From Kiritimatiellia bacterium (GTDB lineage: Bacteria; Verrucomicrobiota; Kiritimatiellia; RFP12; UBA1067), in assembly GCA_017459225.1 (NCBI GenBank), contig JAFUDL010000485.1, forward strand, positions 1-25,822: a stretch of 25,822 bases of DNA. The letters are read 5' to 3'. Shown piece by piece: positions 1 through 7,579 of the stretch. The position numbers and the translations under genes were made by a program. The notes under the pieces are model-generated. The model saw only the letters and a program-made list of their open reading frames with translations, did not search any database and was not told the origin of the DNA. The stretch's first letter is position 1, and each line of letters begins with the position of its first letter.

Positions 1-45
1 AAAGTTGAAAGGTTGAAAAGCGGATTGCGGGGTGGGCTGAATCCT

Positions 46-112
46 GCCGCGCCAAGCGCGGCGACGAGAGAGAGGATAGCATGCGCCGTTTGCGGTTGCA
101 AGCGGCGCATGC
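46..112 (-). terminator. Terminator-like hairpins after the acetyltransferase gene
   Basis: Two hairpins lie just downstream of the minus-strand acetyltransferase stop codon. The first (79-112) has a 15-bp stem with one G-T type mismatch and a 4-nt loop. The second (46-62) has a 7-bp GC stem and a 3-nt loop. On the minus strand the first stem is followed by a pyrimidine-rich run (TATCCTCTCTCTC), not a pure U tract, so it is an imperfect intrinsic terminator. Confidence 0.5.
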
Positions 113-119
113 GGAAAAG

Positions 120-710
120 CTATTTCAAGAAGAGGAACATCTGGTCATAAGTGACGGGCCTGCCGTTTTCGAAATCGTCGCGCGTTCCAAACAGGACAAA
201 TCCGTTGTCCGTGTAAAATTTGGCGAGTTTGGAGTTTCCGTGTTCCATTTCGACAAAAACGATTTGCCCGCCGATTTTCTGCTTTGCGACAAGTAGTTCG
301 TCTTTCGCAAGGTCAAGCAAGGCTACACCAGAAATCAACTCACCGTTCTGCGCAAGATAGTTTTTGCCGATCTGGGCAATCAAAAAAGCCGAAACCGTGT
401 AACACCCCGTTTCCGCGTCCAGTTTGGCAAAACGCTCGATTCTTTTGCGTTGAGTGTTATTGAACTTTGATCCATCTAAAGTCAACGGTTTGTGCGTCAA
501 TGCAAAATACCCAACGCAAAGGCCCGTCTCAGTCTCAAAGACCAAATGCGTCATGGTCATGCTCTTGCGCGTGAAATCAACAGCCCTGTTGCGCAAGTAG
601 TTGTCAATCTCCTGATTGTATCGGCATGAGAATCCGGCAATGACATCGTTCACGACTTCATTGCCCTGCTCGCAAATCATATCTGCAATACTTTTTACAA
701 GCAGTGCCAT
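120..710 (-). CDS. GNAT-like acetyltransferase, probable toxin of a two-gene module
   Basis: This 196-residue protein looks like a GNAT-fold N-acetyltransferase. Its second half has the beta-strand and loop order of the fold, with VEMEHGNSKLAKFYTDNGF near residues 152-170, which resembles the closing GNAT element in which a residue pair follows a short helix and then 'FY..nGF'. The ATG (708-710) starts immediately after the stop codon of the upstream small gene with no gap, so translation is probably coupled. The arrangement of a ~60-residue protein before a GNAT protein is typical of small toxin-antitoxin modules in gut bacteria. If so, it would acetylate a translation component such as aminoacyl-tRNA, but the substrate is not visible in the sequence. 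It could instead be a housekeeping acetyltransferase with a small partner. Confidence 0.75.
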   Translation of the reverse strand: MALLVKSIADMICEQGNEVVNDVIAGFSCRYNQEIDNYLRNRAVDFTRKSMTMTHLVFETETGLCVGYFALTHKPLTLDGSKFNNTQRKRIERFAKLDAETGCYTVSAFLIAQIGKNYLAQNGELISGVALLDLAKDELLVAKQKIGGQIVFVEMEHGNSKLAKFYTDNGFVLFGTRDDFENGRPVTYDQMFLFLK

Positions 711-902
711 CTATCGCACCACCTTCTTGCCGTATGGTCCTCTTGCAAAGAAATCCTTCCATTCATCTGATGTCATGTGTACGGCATGCACCGTTGGACG
801 AGGCTGCGGCCACGGCTTATCAGAGCACAAGGCATCCACAAAGGCCCGAACGCGCTCCGGGTCTTTCAATTCAATCTTCGCAAATATGCTTGATGTTGCC
901 AT
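711..902 (-). CDS. Small protein preceding the GNAT gene, probable antitoxin
   Basis: This 63-residue protein begins MATSSIFAKIELKDPERV and ends FFARGPYGKKVVR. I chose the ATG at 902 because a consensus AGGAGG lies a few bases upstream; the open frame runs further upstream to 938 without a better start. The opening 'SSIFAKIELKDPERVRAFVDAL' type of segment matches small proteins often found immediately before GNAT-type acetyltransferases in anaerobic gut bacteria. Its stop codon abuts the acetyltransferase ATG. The acidic and helical N-terminal part with a basic C-terminal tail would suit a toxin-neutralising protein, but no DNA-binding motif is evident. The antitoxin role is inferred from context. 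Confidence 0.7.
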   Translation of the reverse strand: MATSSIFAKIELKDPERVRAFVDALCSDKPWPQPRPTVHAVHMTSDEWKDFFARGPYGKKVVR

Positions 903-953
903 CCTCTTACCTCCTTTCCTTGCAAAACCATAACCCAAAGAAAAGATGACCGC

Positions 954-983
954 AGTTTACCATATTCCCTGTTTGTTTGTCAA
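954..983 (-). promoter_or_regulatory. Sigma70-type promoter of the small acetyltransferase module
   Basis: On the minus strand a perfect -35 TTGACA (978-983) is followed after 18 bp by -10 TAAACT (954-959), preceded by TGG, which could act as an extended -10. It lies about 50 bp before the ATG at 902 and suits transcription of the two-gene module. Confidence 0.75.
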
Positions 984-1009
984 CGGGTGCGCGAAAAAAA
1001 TGAAAACAT

Positions 1010-1732
1010 CTAAAGCTTCTCACTCAGCGCAGTATGGATTTCATTACAGAGATTCGGATACCACTTGAGCGACGAGCGTTCCAGTCCCGGCTTGCGGCCT
1101 TTGCGCATGTCGTATGGCGCGATGACGACCGAGACGTTCTTTATCCCCACCATCGACGCGAGATAGAAGATGTCTTCAATCGCGTCATCGCCGACAGGCA
1201 CGCATCCGATTGTAACCGCCTTGCCGTGGATCATGATGTCTCCGCCGAGATTCGTGCGCCCGTCCACTTTCGCGCGCGCCCTGTCCGACGCGTTCGGATA
1301 TGTCACCTTGAGCGAAAGATAGTAGCTCGAATTCGGGTTTAGGTATCCAATCCCGTAGATGCCCTCCGGTATTTGCCCGTCGCCCTCGCGCAATTTCGGG
1401 CCAAGCGTCCCGCTGAAGGCCGTCATCGGATAGATGCGCGGAACTTTCCAGCCAGGCGCATGGACTTCGACAGATCGCTCGTTCTTGAAGACGAGTATTC
1501 GCAACTTTCCACCCGCGTTTTTCGCCACTCCTTTCAACTGCGGTTTTTTCGCGAGAATCGCCGCCGTTCTGTCCGCGATCGTGTGCTGCGACGCCTTCGA
1601 CGCAATCACGCCGGCGCCAAGCTCCACCGTTTCGCGGATAGACAAGCCCTTCTGCCACGCCACCGCCGCCACGCCACCGGCGAAGATGACGCCAACAAGA
1701 ACAATTCCAATCGCAATGTTTCTGATTTTCAT
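1010..1732 (-). CDS. YafK-like L,D-transpeptidase (YkuD domain) family protein
   Basis: The product of about 240 residues starts with a hydrophobic segment (residues ~5-28) that is a signal anchor or uncleaved signal peptide. The C-terminal half carries the YkuD/L,D-transpeptidase signature: IMIHGKAVTIGCVPV, where His and the following 'GC' supply the catalytic His and Cys. The family uses the cysteine to cross-link peptidoglycan stem peptides or to cut or attach proteins in the periplasm. The short core and the 'HG...IGC' form are closest to the YafK/DpaA-like branch. The start is ambiguous. ATG at 1732 has GAGG about 5 nt upstream, while GTG at 1738 has GGAGG 6 nt upstream and adds two residues. 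The gene has 67 bp of separation from the next upstream open frame. Confidence 0.8.
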   Translation of the reverse strand: MKIRNIAIGIVLVGVIFAGGVAAVAWQKGLSIRETVELGAGVIASKASQHTIADRTAAILAKKPQLKGVAKNAGGKLRILVFKNERSVEVHAPGWKVPRIYPMTAFSGTLGPKLREGDGQIPEGIYGIGYLNPNSSYYLSLKVTYPNASDRARAKVDGRTNLGGDIMIHGKAVTIGCVPVGDDAIEDIFYLASMVGIKNVSVVIAPYDMRKGRKPGLERSSLKWYPNLCNEIHTALSEKL

Positions 1733-1805
1733 AGACACCTCATTCCTCCGTTTCTTTCTTAATCCTGTCTAATACTTTTCTCCCCCATCTAATCCTCAAA
1801 TGATC

Positions 1806-1940
1806 TCAGAAACGCGCCTTTCCAGCACCATCGCCTCCAAAAAGTAGCGAGCTGCCTGTCATTGCAGGATGCTTCGCGTACAAGATGACCTGCGATAGGG
1901 AATCTGCTTCTGGCGAATTTCTGTCATCGTCGCTACTCAT
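1806..1940 (-). CDS. Possible 44-residue ORF overlapping the end of the upstream gene
   Basis: An ATG (1938-1940) lies inside the last codons of the upstream secreted repeat protein and opens a 44-codon frame ending at 1806. The product is acidic at the N-terminus and ends with a Gly-rich stretch and AGKARF. No Shine-Dalgarno sequence is seen. Overlap with the preceding stop would permit translational coupling. I do not recognise it. It may be a real coupled peptide or only an open frame in the 3' untranslated region. Confidence 0.2.
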   Translation of the reverse strand: MSSDDDRNSPEADSLSQVILYAKHPAMTGSSLLFGGDGAGKARF

Positions 1941-2610
1941 TGCCGCGTGAGAAGTTAAATATCGGCATCCACTTGACGATTCCGCGCGGGTTGTAGTTGA
2001 GCAAGCCGATCTGAAAACAGGCACTGCGATTGTCTCCATTAATCGCAGCATTAAGCAAGCCGATCTGCACGCTGCCATCAGCATTGAGTGCGCCGATTTG
2101 AAGACTGCCGCCAATATTGTAGAAACCAGTCTGCACCCCGCATCCGCCGTTGACCAACCCGACCTGCAAGCCCGGCAACCAGGAGAATTGGCCGTCGTTT
2201 CCCAAGCGACCGTCAGGCGATTCGACGTTAAAGACACCAACACTCACGCCAAAATTTCGCTCTGTGAGATTAAGAAGCCCAACCTCCAATGCGCAGTTGA
2301 TCTCGCAGACGTCAATCAGCCCGATCTGCGCGAAATAGTTTCGCCTGACCATATTAAGCGGAGATAGCGAAGCGACGGCCGACATCTGATTCAAATTCAG
2401 CGCACCTGCCGCAATGCCGTACACGTCGGCATCGCCGGGGAAGAGCTGGACGGGACGGCACGAGCAAATTCCAAGCTGAACCGGCGTCCAGCCAACGCGC
2501 ACAAGCCCGTCGTCAGACTCGGGGCTCACGCCAATCGGGAAATGCGCAAACGCAATGCCGCTCAGCAAGGCGACGCATCCGGCGATCATGTCTTTAATAT
2601 GAGTTCTCAT
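1933..2610 (-). CDS. Secreted LA_2272-type surface repeat protein
   Basis: The 225-residue protein has an N-terminal signal peptide (about residues 1-22, ending FA). The body is built from short degenerate repeats of the form hG-h-h-N (VGLLNLTE, VGVFNVES, VGLVNGGC, IGALNADG, IGLLNAAI, IGLLNYNP), then PIFNFS. This matches the LA_2272/LA_2273 surface-repeat family first named in Leptospira, which probably forms a repetitive beta-structure at the cell surface. No catalytic motif is seen. The ATG at 2610 has a purine-rich AGGTAGGG about 8 nt upstream. It lies 47 bp after the membrane protein gene and may be co-transcribed with it. Confidence 0.75.
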   Translation of the reverse strand: MRTHIKDMIAGCVALLSGIAFAHFPIGVSPESDDGLVRVGWTPVQLGICSCRPVQLFPGDADVYGIAAGALNLNQMSAVASLSPLNMVRRNYFAQIGLIDVCEINCALEVGLLNLTERNFGVSVGVFNVESPDGRLGNDGQFSWLPGLQVGLVNGGCGVQTGFYNIGGSLQIGALNADGSVQIGLLNAAINGDNRSACFQIGLLNYNPRGIVKWMPIFNFSRGNE

Positions 2611-2657
2611 TTAAACAGCCCTACCTTTCTGTTGGACTCAGTATCAAATAGCGCCTT

Positions 2658-3860
2658 TCACTTCAGTGGGATGCGATAGGACGATGCGACGGAAAGGCCG
2701 CTCTTGAAAGTGACTGTCGCACGGAAGTAGTACTTGAAGTTCTCATGGCAGGTCTTCGCAATCCGCGGCATTTCCAGCGTCACGCTGCCGGACGCAATCT
2801 CCAACGAATGCGTAAACTTCTTTTCATCGTTAATATCTCCCGGTTGAGCGCCAACAGTCCCGTGTCTTGCCTCGCAAGCCGCACATGCCGCCGTCGCAAG
2901 TGCAACGCTCTTTACCTCTTCCGCGTCGCCCTTGAAACGATATTCAAATGTCGCACGTTCGCCCTCCTTCAGCAACCCGCCCGCAAGCCGCACCTCGTAG
3001 CTTGGCCGCAGATGTTTCCAGAGAATACGGAAGAAATACACTGTCATCGCAACGCCGATGAGCGGAAATATCACGCCTACAACAAGGATCCCATCGAATC
3101 CCTTTTCAGAATAGGCACGCACGGCATCTACAAACCTCGGGACAAGTCCGTAAAATGTGGCAGCGTCCCATCCTATGTACCAAAGCGCCATGAAGACAAG
3201 GCCATTGGGCAACATACGCCGCAGTCTTATTCCATCCATCGGTATCGACCGCTCATGAGCCTCCCGCGTCTTGCCGCGCGTCTTGAGCCATTTCACAAGC
3301 TGCATCACAGGGCCACCGATGAATACGCAAGCGAAGAGCGTAAAGAATCCTACAGATATCCAATCTCCCATGCCCGCATTTGGCCGCAACGCTGTCTTAA
3401 TCGCATCGTAAAGCTTCAAGGAGATGAGAGGCACGGCAATAGCAATGGCGATTGCAGCAGCCACATAGCACAAGACCTTTACGGCTGGCGGCATCCCGGC
3501 TGTCGGTGAGAAAGTCCAACTGCCAGCGTCGTCTTGCTCACTCTCCCAGTTGAAATCGCCGCGCCACTCGATGCGCCCGGCCAGCTCGTCGAGAAAGACG
3601 CGCTCCACCTCATCCACGCTCACGCGGCGCGTGCAATGGTAGAGACAGCAATTTCTGCCGTCGCGGTATTCGAGGTCGAAACGCCCGTCGCTCTTGCCGC
3701 CCACTTCGTCATAGTCGCAGGCGATCTGAACGAAGTGCTCCTCGTCTGCGTCGTCCATCATGATCATGTACTCGCCGCGCCTTGCGTCGTTCCGCACCAG
3801 CTCGCGCACAAGCTCTTCGGTGGCGACATGCTCGCTCATCTTCTCCGCTTCAATCTTCAT
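2658..3860 (-). CDS. Four-helix membrane protein of unknown function
   Basis: This 400-residue protein has a soluble N-terminal domain (about 1-120), four predicted membrane helices (around residues 123-150, 168-192, 215-238 and 255-280), and a soluble C-terminal beta-rich domain (about 290-400) with a Cys cluster (AACAACEA). The N-terminal part (YMIMMDDADEEHFVQIACDY, then ELAGRIEWRGDFNWE) resembles a small alpha/beta sensor-like domain, but I do not recognise the family. The ATG at 3860 has AGGAG 8 nt upstream. The C-terminal domain ends with a strand-rich segment (YYFRATVTFKSGLSVASSYR), which suggests an immunoglobulin-like fold. Function unknown. Confidence 0.7.
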   Translation of the reverse strand: MKIEAEKMSEHVATEELVRELVRNDARRGEYMIMMDDADEEHFVQIACDYDEVGGKSDGRFDLEYRDGRNCCLYHCTRRVSVDEVERVFLDELAGRIEWRGDFNWESEQDDAGSWTFSPTAGMPPAVKVLCYVAAAIAIAIAVPLISLKLYDAIKTALRPNAGMGDWISVGFFTLFACVFIGGPVMQLVKWLKTRGKTREAHERSIPMDGIRLRRMLPNGLVFMALWYIGWDAATFYGLVPRFVDAVRAYSEKGFDGILVVGVIFPLIGVAMTVYFFRILWKHLRPSYEVRLAGGLLKEGERATFEYRFKGDAEEVKSVALATAACAACEARHGTVGAQPGDINDEKKFTHSLEIASGSVTLEMPRIAKTCHENFKYYFRATVTFKSGLSVASSYRIPLK

Positions 3861-3876
3861 CTTTCCGCTCCTTTCT

Positions 3877-3908
3877 CAATCCTGTCAATCATGTAAATCC
3901 TGTCTAAA
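3877..3908. repeat. Short interspersed repeat containing AATCCTGTCTAA
   Basis: The gap between the AbiEii-like gene and the membrane protein gene contains a tandem pair of related words: AATCCTGTCAATCATG followed by AATCCTGTCTAA. The 12-mer AATCCTGTCTAA recurs at 1761-1772, in another short intergenic gap. Similar AT-rich interspersed words are widespread in gut bacterial genomes. The function is not known. Confidence 0.45.
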
Positions 3909-3911
3909 GAC

Positions 3912-4742
3912 CTACAACTCCACCTTGATCATATCGACAAGCGAATTGAAATACTCTTGACTCCAGATGTCGAGGCAGGAAGCATCCTTCAAAAACGGTC
4001 GGACATCTTCGCTCGCTGCCTTGAAGTCTATTGTCGCAATGCGCTTCCTTAACGCGGCAATGAGCGCTTCGCGCGAAGAAAGGTCGATTTCGGGGGCGGA
4101 CTCCTTGCTCCGCTCCACAAGGTGCCCCAAATGGCATGCATAGCCATTCCTCACATACCACTCAAGATCGTACCAGTCGCGTCCCTTGGTTCGCGTGCGC
4201 CAGGCACGGAAAAGAGCGGCGCTGACCTTTCCCGCAAACAGATCGCCTATCGAATAGGTACGAATCCAACGCGACACCGGCTTGACCAACAGCTTCTGTT
4301 CTGTTGAAAAGCCCGGCGGCGGTTCAATGTCAACCTCGATCTTGATCTTGATCTGCTTTTGCGTCGTGAAGCCGATTCTGAACACCTCGGACGATTCCTT
4401 GAGAAACGCACTCTCCACGGACGACGGCCGCCCCTTGTGCTTCAACTGTATCTCCACCTCCTTCCCCGCAAGAGCGAACTCCTCCTTTATCGCAGGAAAG
4501 TACGACTCGAAATCAAACGAGCGGTCTGGCGCGAGAAGAGAAAAGTCCATGTCCTCGGAGAACCGTTCCATTCCGTAGAAGAGGTGCAGGCACGTTCCGC
4601 CGTAGAACGCCGCCTTCTCAAAGAATCCGCCTCTTGCAAGTCCCGCCAGCGCAATCAGCTGCATTACTTCCTGCTGAACGGCAAACCGCTCTGCAACAGT
4701 CTTCGGCGCATAGCTTTCTACCATCGAATCATAGAGTGTCAT
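3912..4742 (-). CDS. AbiEii/AbiGii-type nucleotidyltransferase toxin
   Basis: The 276-residue protein carries the nucleotidyltransferase signature GGTCLHLFYGMERFSEDMDF. It includes the GG and the D-x-D pair that bind metal and nucleotide, and further along KGRDWYDLEW, the conserved 'RDwyDl' element of the AbiEii/MenA family. Members transfer nucleotides to tRNA 3' ends or other substrates and arrest growth, protecting against phage by a type IV toxin-antitoxin mechanism. The true start is ATG at 4742, which overlaps the partner stop as ATGA and has AAGGA 7 nt upstream. The longer open frame to 4790 is an extension. Cargo location and lower GC than neighbours suggest horizontal acquisition. 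Confidence 0.85.
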   Translation of the reverse strand: MTLYDSMVESYAPKTVAERFAVQQEVMQLIALAGLARGGFFEKAAFYGGTCLHLFYGMERFSEDMDFSLLAPDRSFDFESYFPAIKEEFALAGKEVEIQLKHKGRPSSVESAFLKESSEVFRIGFTTQKQIKIKIEVDIEPPPGFSTEQKLLVKPVSRWIRTYSIGDLFAGKVSAALFRAWRTRTKGRDWYDLEWYVRNGYACHLGHLVERSKESAPEIDLSSREALIAALRKRIATIDFKAASEDVRPFLKDASCLDIWSQEYFNSLVDMIKVEL

Positions 4743-5374
4743 GTGAACATCCTTTCCAATGCCTTCATCAAAAGCGGCTTGTGTCCACACTCCGCCATTT
4801 CTTTCAAAACCGTCTTGTCCGGACTTCCAAACGCGTCAAAATCAAAGCGCATGTCGTCTTCCAGAAACGACTTGAGCGAATCAGGCGACGAGATTCGCAG
4901 ATTGCATCTTGCAATAAGCAAATCGCCAAGTGCCTTTTCCGGCGATGCGATGAGGTATCCCCCTTCTCCTGAATCCAGAGTTCTAACCCCTATCGGGAAC
5001 CAGTTCCCGGGTACTGTACGATACGAGAAAGTCCCGAGCGGCGTTGCATACCGCTTCGCACGCTTTGCACAAGCTGACATCGTCTCGTCCACGCGTTCGG
5101 GGATGAGGCCGTACATCGAAAGCGCCGTCTCAAATGACACGTACGACGGACTGTACAATGCATTCGCGATGACACGCAAATCAAGATCTCGTCCGCTGAT
5201 TCTCGACGAAAGGCAATAAAGGCCACGCTTTATACGGACAAGACTACCTTCATCCACGAGTGCGGCAATTTTGGCAAGTACAGCCGAATAGTCACCCAAT
5301 TCGCCCGCGATAACATCGGTGGTGAATGGTACAGCACCAAACTTCAACAACCTTTCTCTTTGCAAAATATCCAC
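4739..5374 (-). CDS. AbiEi-type antitoxin and transcriptional repressor
   Basis: The 211-residue protein begins with a winged-helix-like N-terminal domain (residues ~1-70, with VIAGELGDYSAVLAKIAALVDEGSLVRIKRGLYCL), the usual AbiEi DNA-binding part. A C-terminal antitoxin domain follows (SYVSFETALSMYGLIPE, then GGYLIASPEKALGDLL). 'SfetAL...GLIPE' and 'IASPEKAL.Dll' are family hallmarks. It would repress its own promoter and counteract the toxin encoded just downstream with a 4-nt overlap. The start codon is GTG at 5374, with AGGAG about 10 nt upstream. No partial palindrome typical of an AbiEi operator was picked out by eye. Confidence 0.85.
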   Translation of the reverse strand: MDILQRERLLKFGAVPFTTDVIAGELGDYSAVLAKIAALVDEGSLVRIKRGLYCLSSRISGRDLDLRVIANALYSPSYVSFETALSMYGLIPERVDETMSACAKRAKRYATPLGTFSYRTVPGNWFPIGVRTLDSGEGGYLIASPEKALGDLLIARCNLRISSPDSLKSFLEDDMRFDFDAFGSPDKTVLKEMAECGHKPLLMKALERMFT

Positions 5375-5407
5375 GAATAATCAACTCCTACTTGATTGAC
5401 TGCGCAT

Positions 5408-5437
5408 ATTCTACCAAAAACGGCGTCTCCGAGTCAA
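5408..5437 (-). promoter_or_regulatory. Sigma70-type promoter of the abiEi-abiEii operon
   Basis: On the minus strand -35 TTGACT (5432-5437) and -10 TAGAAT (5408-5413) are separated by 18 bp, with TGG directly before the -10. It lies 34 bp upstream of the GTG at 5374. Confidence 0.7.
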
Positions 5438-5620
5438 TCCCCTTCTCGCTGAGAATAAGGCTCTGCCTTCATCTATTCCTTTCGCTTACCGCCGCAGGGC
5501 GCGTTCCGCTAATCATGTTAAGTGTTGCCAATTCCATTGTTGCCAATGGCCAATTGGACATTGGCGACATTGATGTTTCACTTGATTCTTCGTAAGCAAG
5601 TGGCGCCGAATGCACATTTT
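5438..5620. other. Intergenic gap with an imperfect palindromic TTGCCAAT repeat
   Basis: No gene is supported here. From 5524 the sequence carries TGTTGCCAATT twice in tandem, and 5540-5567 is a 28-bp imperfect palindrome centred on CCAATTGG (arms TTGCCAATG and CATTGGCGA). The same TGTTGCCAATT word occurs twice in the repeat block near 15526 and 15558, so it is an interspersed repeat of this genome. It could form a stem-loop in RNA of either direction. Confidence 0.5.
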
Positions 5621-5629
5621 TGGTATAAT
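5621..5629 (+). promoter_or_regulatory. Extended -10 promoter of the GH36-like gene
   Basis: TGG followed by a perfect TATAAT (5624-5629) is an extended -10 element. The -35 at 17-bp spacing (TGGCGC, 5601-5606) is poor. The predicted transcript would have about 40 nt of leader before the ATG at 5675, which contains the AAGGAG ribosome binding site. Confidence 0.65.
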
Positions 5630-5674
5630 TCGCGTTACAGTCTAAAGGCTTCAAGACCGAAGGAGAAAACGAAC

Positions 5675-7579
5675 ATGAACATCATCGTCAAAAGCGCTGG
5701 CATGTTTGCGGGCGCATCAATTCTCGCCGCTGTAGCATTCGGCGAAATGGCGCCCGACGTGACGCTGGACGGCTTCGCGGTGGGCGGCGTGAAGCTGATG
5801 TGCCGCGAGCGCAACGGTTGGAAGGTCGATTTTCGCCGAGAAAAGGACGCCTCGGGCGTGGAATACGCCGTCGTTGAGATGACGCGCGGCGAGCCAGACT
5901 ATCCCGCCGCATTCAACCTCTCCTTCAACGTTCCGAAGCTGGACACCGTGGCAGCGTGGCGCCCATGGTCCGAATGCTCCGGCTTCGGCATGTACTGGGA
6001 CCCCGCCAACCTCCCTGGCGCCGGCGAGACCGACTTCCGCCGCTGGATGCCGCTCTATGCGTGCTACAGCTCGGGCGGACGCAACCGCATGACCTTCGCC
6101 GCGTCCGAGTCGTCCGAGCCGCTCGTGATAAAGGCCGGCATCCGCGAGGAAGATAACCGCCTCTACTTCTCGTTCCACTTCTACGACTCGAAAGTCGCCC
6201 GCCGTTCGCGCCTTGTGGCGCGCCTGCGCATCGACGCGCGCGACTTATTCTGGAGCGACGCCGTTCGCGAGGCGGCCGAATGGATGACGTCAGTTTCCGG
6301 CCGCACGCCCGCTCCCACGCCCGCCGCCGCGTTCGCCCCGCTCTATTCCACCTGGTACAGCTTCCACCAGGACGTCCACCAGCACGAGATCGAGCGCGAA
6401 TGCGCCATCGCCTCGAAGATGGGCATGAAGACCATCATCGTTGACGACGGCTGGCAGACCGACGACACGAACCGCGGCTATGCGTTCTGCGGCGACTGGA
6501 AGGAAAGCAAGAACCGCTTCCCCGACATCAAGGCGCATGTCGCCAGAGTCCACGCCATGGGCATGAAGTACATGCTCTGGTACGCCGTTCCCTGGATGGG
6601 CGAGAAGAGCGCCAACTACGCACGGTTCAAGGACAAGTGCCTCTATCATAACAAGCGGCTCAAGACGTACTGCCTCGACCCGCGCTTCCCCGAGGTGCGC
6701 GAGTTCCTGATATCCACATACGAGCGAGCGCTGCGCGAATGGGACATCGACGGCGTCAAGCTCGACTTCATCGACAGCATCAACGTGCAGGGACGCGACC
6801 CCGCCGCAAACGACAACTTCAAAGGCCGCGACATCAAGAGCGTAACCGAAGCCACCGAGCGCCTGATCTCCGACATCTACAAGCGTCTCGCCGCCATCAA
6901 GCCGGACGTTCTCGTGGAGTTCCGCCAGGCATACATCGGCCCATCAATCCGCACCGCGGCCAACATGCTGCGCGTTGCCGACTGTCCCGCCGACATGCAG
7001 CGCAACCGCCGCGGCATCGTGAACCTCCGCCTCACATCAGGCAGTACAGCCGTCCATTCCGACATGCTCGAATGGCACCCCACCGACACGCCAGAAGCCG
7101 CCGCCAAAAACGTGCTGAACGTCATGTTCTCCACCGTGCAGTACTCCATGAAGCTTACCGAGCTTAATTCGCGCCAGCACAAGGGTGGCCGCAATCCTGT
7201 GCTGGGGCATGCCGACATGATCGCGCACTGGAGCCGGTTCGGCGCAGCGCATGTAGATGCTCTCCAGCGTGGAAAGTTCAAACCATATCATCCCGAACTT
7301 GCGTATCCGCTTATCGAGGGCGAAAGCGACAAGGAGCGCATCTTCGGCGTCTATGCCGCCGAGACTGCAGTCAGCACGGGCGCGCTCGACAAGCCGGTCT
7401 ACATCCTCAACGCAACCGACGCCGATTCGCTCGTTGTCGAAATTCCTGCAAAAGCCAAGATAGTTCCGTACGACACGTACGGCATCAACGACATGGGGCT
7501 TTCGTATGAAGCCGGATGCCACAGAGTGTCAGTCCCGCCTTCAGGCTATCTCCTTGTCACGCAAGAAGCTCAACGCTGA
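5675..7579 (+). CDS. Secreted GH36-type alpha-galactosidase-like glycosidase
   Basis: The mature start is ATG at 5675 with AAGGAG 8 nt upstream; the open frame runs back to 5522 but lacks these signals. The 634-residue protein has a signal peptide (about 1-22, ending FGE), an N-terminal beta-rich domain, and a TIM barrel from about residue 205. Clan GH-D landmarks follow in order: YSTWYS, DDGWQ (257-261), MKYMLWYA, and DGVKLDF with the candidate nucleophile Asp364. Next comes RVADCPAD (433-440), whose Asp is the candidate acid/base, then NSRQHKGGRN. The family removes terminal alpha-galactose from plant or host glycans. Exact substrate cannot be read from sequence. It is the only complete plus-strand gene here, and its last 23 bp overlap the end of dtd. 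Confidence 0.85.
   Translation: MNIIVKSAGMFAGASILAAVAFGEMAPDVTLDGFAVGGVKLMCRERNGWKVDFRREKDASGVEYAVVEMTRGEPDYPAAFNLSFNVPKLDTVAAWRPWSECSGFGMYWDPANLPGAGETDFRRWMPLYACYSSGGRNRMTFAASESSEPLVIKAGIREEDNRLYFSFHFYDSKVARRSRLVARLRIDARDLFWSDAVREAAEWMTSVSGRTPAPTPAAAFAPLYSTWYSFHQDVHQHEIERECAIASKMGMKTIIVDDGWQTDDTNRGYAFCGDWKESKNRFPDIKAHVARVHAMGMKYMLWYAVPWMGEKSANYARFKDKCLYHNKRLKTYCLDPRFPEVREFLISTYERALREWDIDGVKLDFIDSINVQGRDPAANDNFKGRDIKSVTEATERLISDIYKRLAAIKPDVLVEFRQAYIGPSIRTAANMLRVADCPADMQRNRRGIVNLRLTSGSTAVHSDMLEWHPTDTPEAAAKNVLNVMFSTVQYSMKLTELNSRQHKGGRNPVLGHADMIAHWSRFGAAHVDALQRGKFKPYHPELAYPLIEGESDKERIFGVYAAETAVSTGALDKPVYILNATDADSLVVEIPAKAKIVPYDTYGINDMGLSYEAGCHRVSVPPSGYLLVTQEAQR

Noticed and set aside
1941..2243. 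Upstream part of the 145-codon frame ending at 1806
   Set aside because: It is an out-of-frame shadow of the LA_2272-type gene. Only the last 44 codons could be real.
5522..5674. N-terminal extension of the GH36-like gene
   Set aside because: It runs through the palindromic repeat and the -10 element. The ATG at 5675 has AAGGAG and begins a signal peptide.
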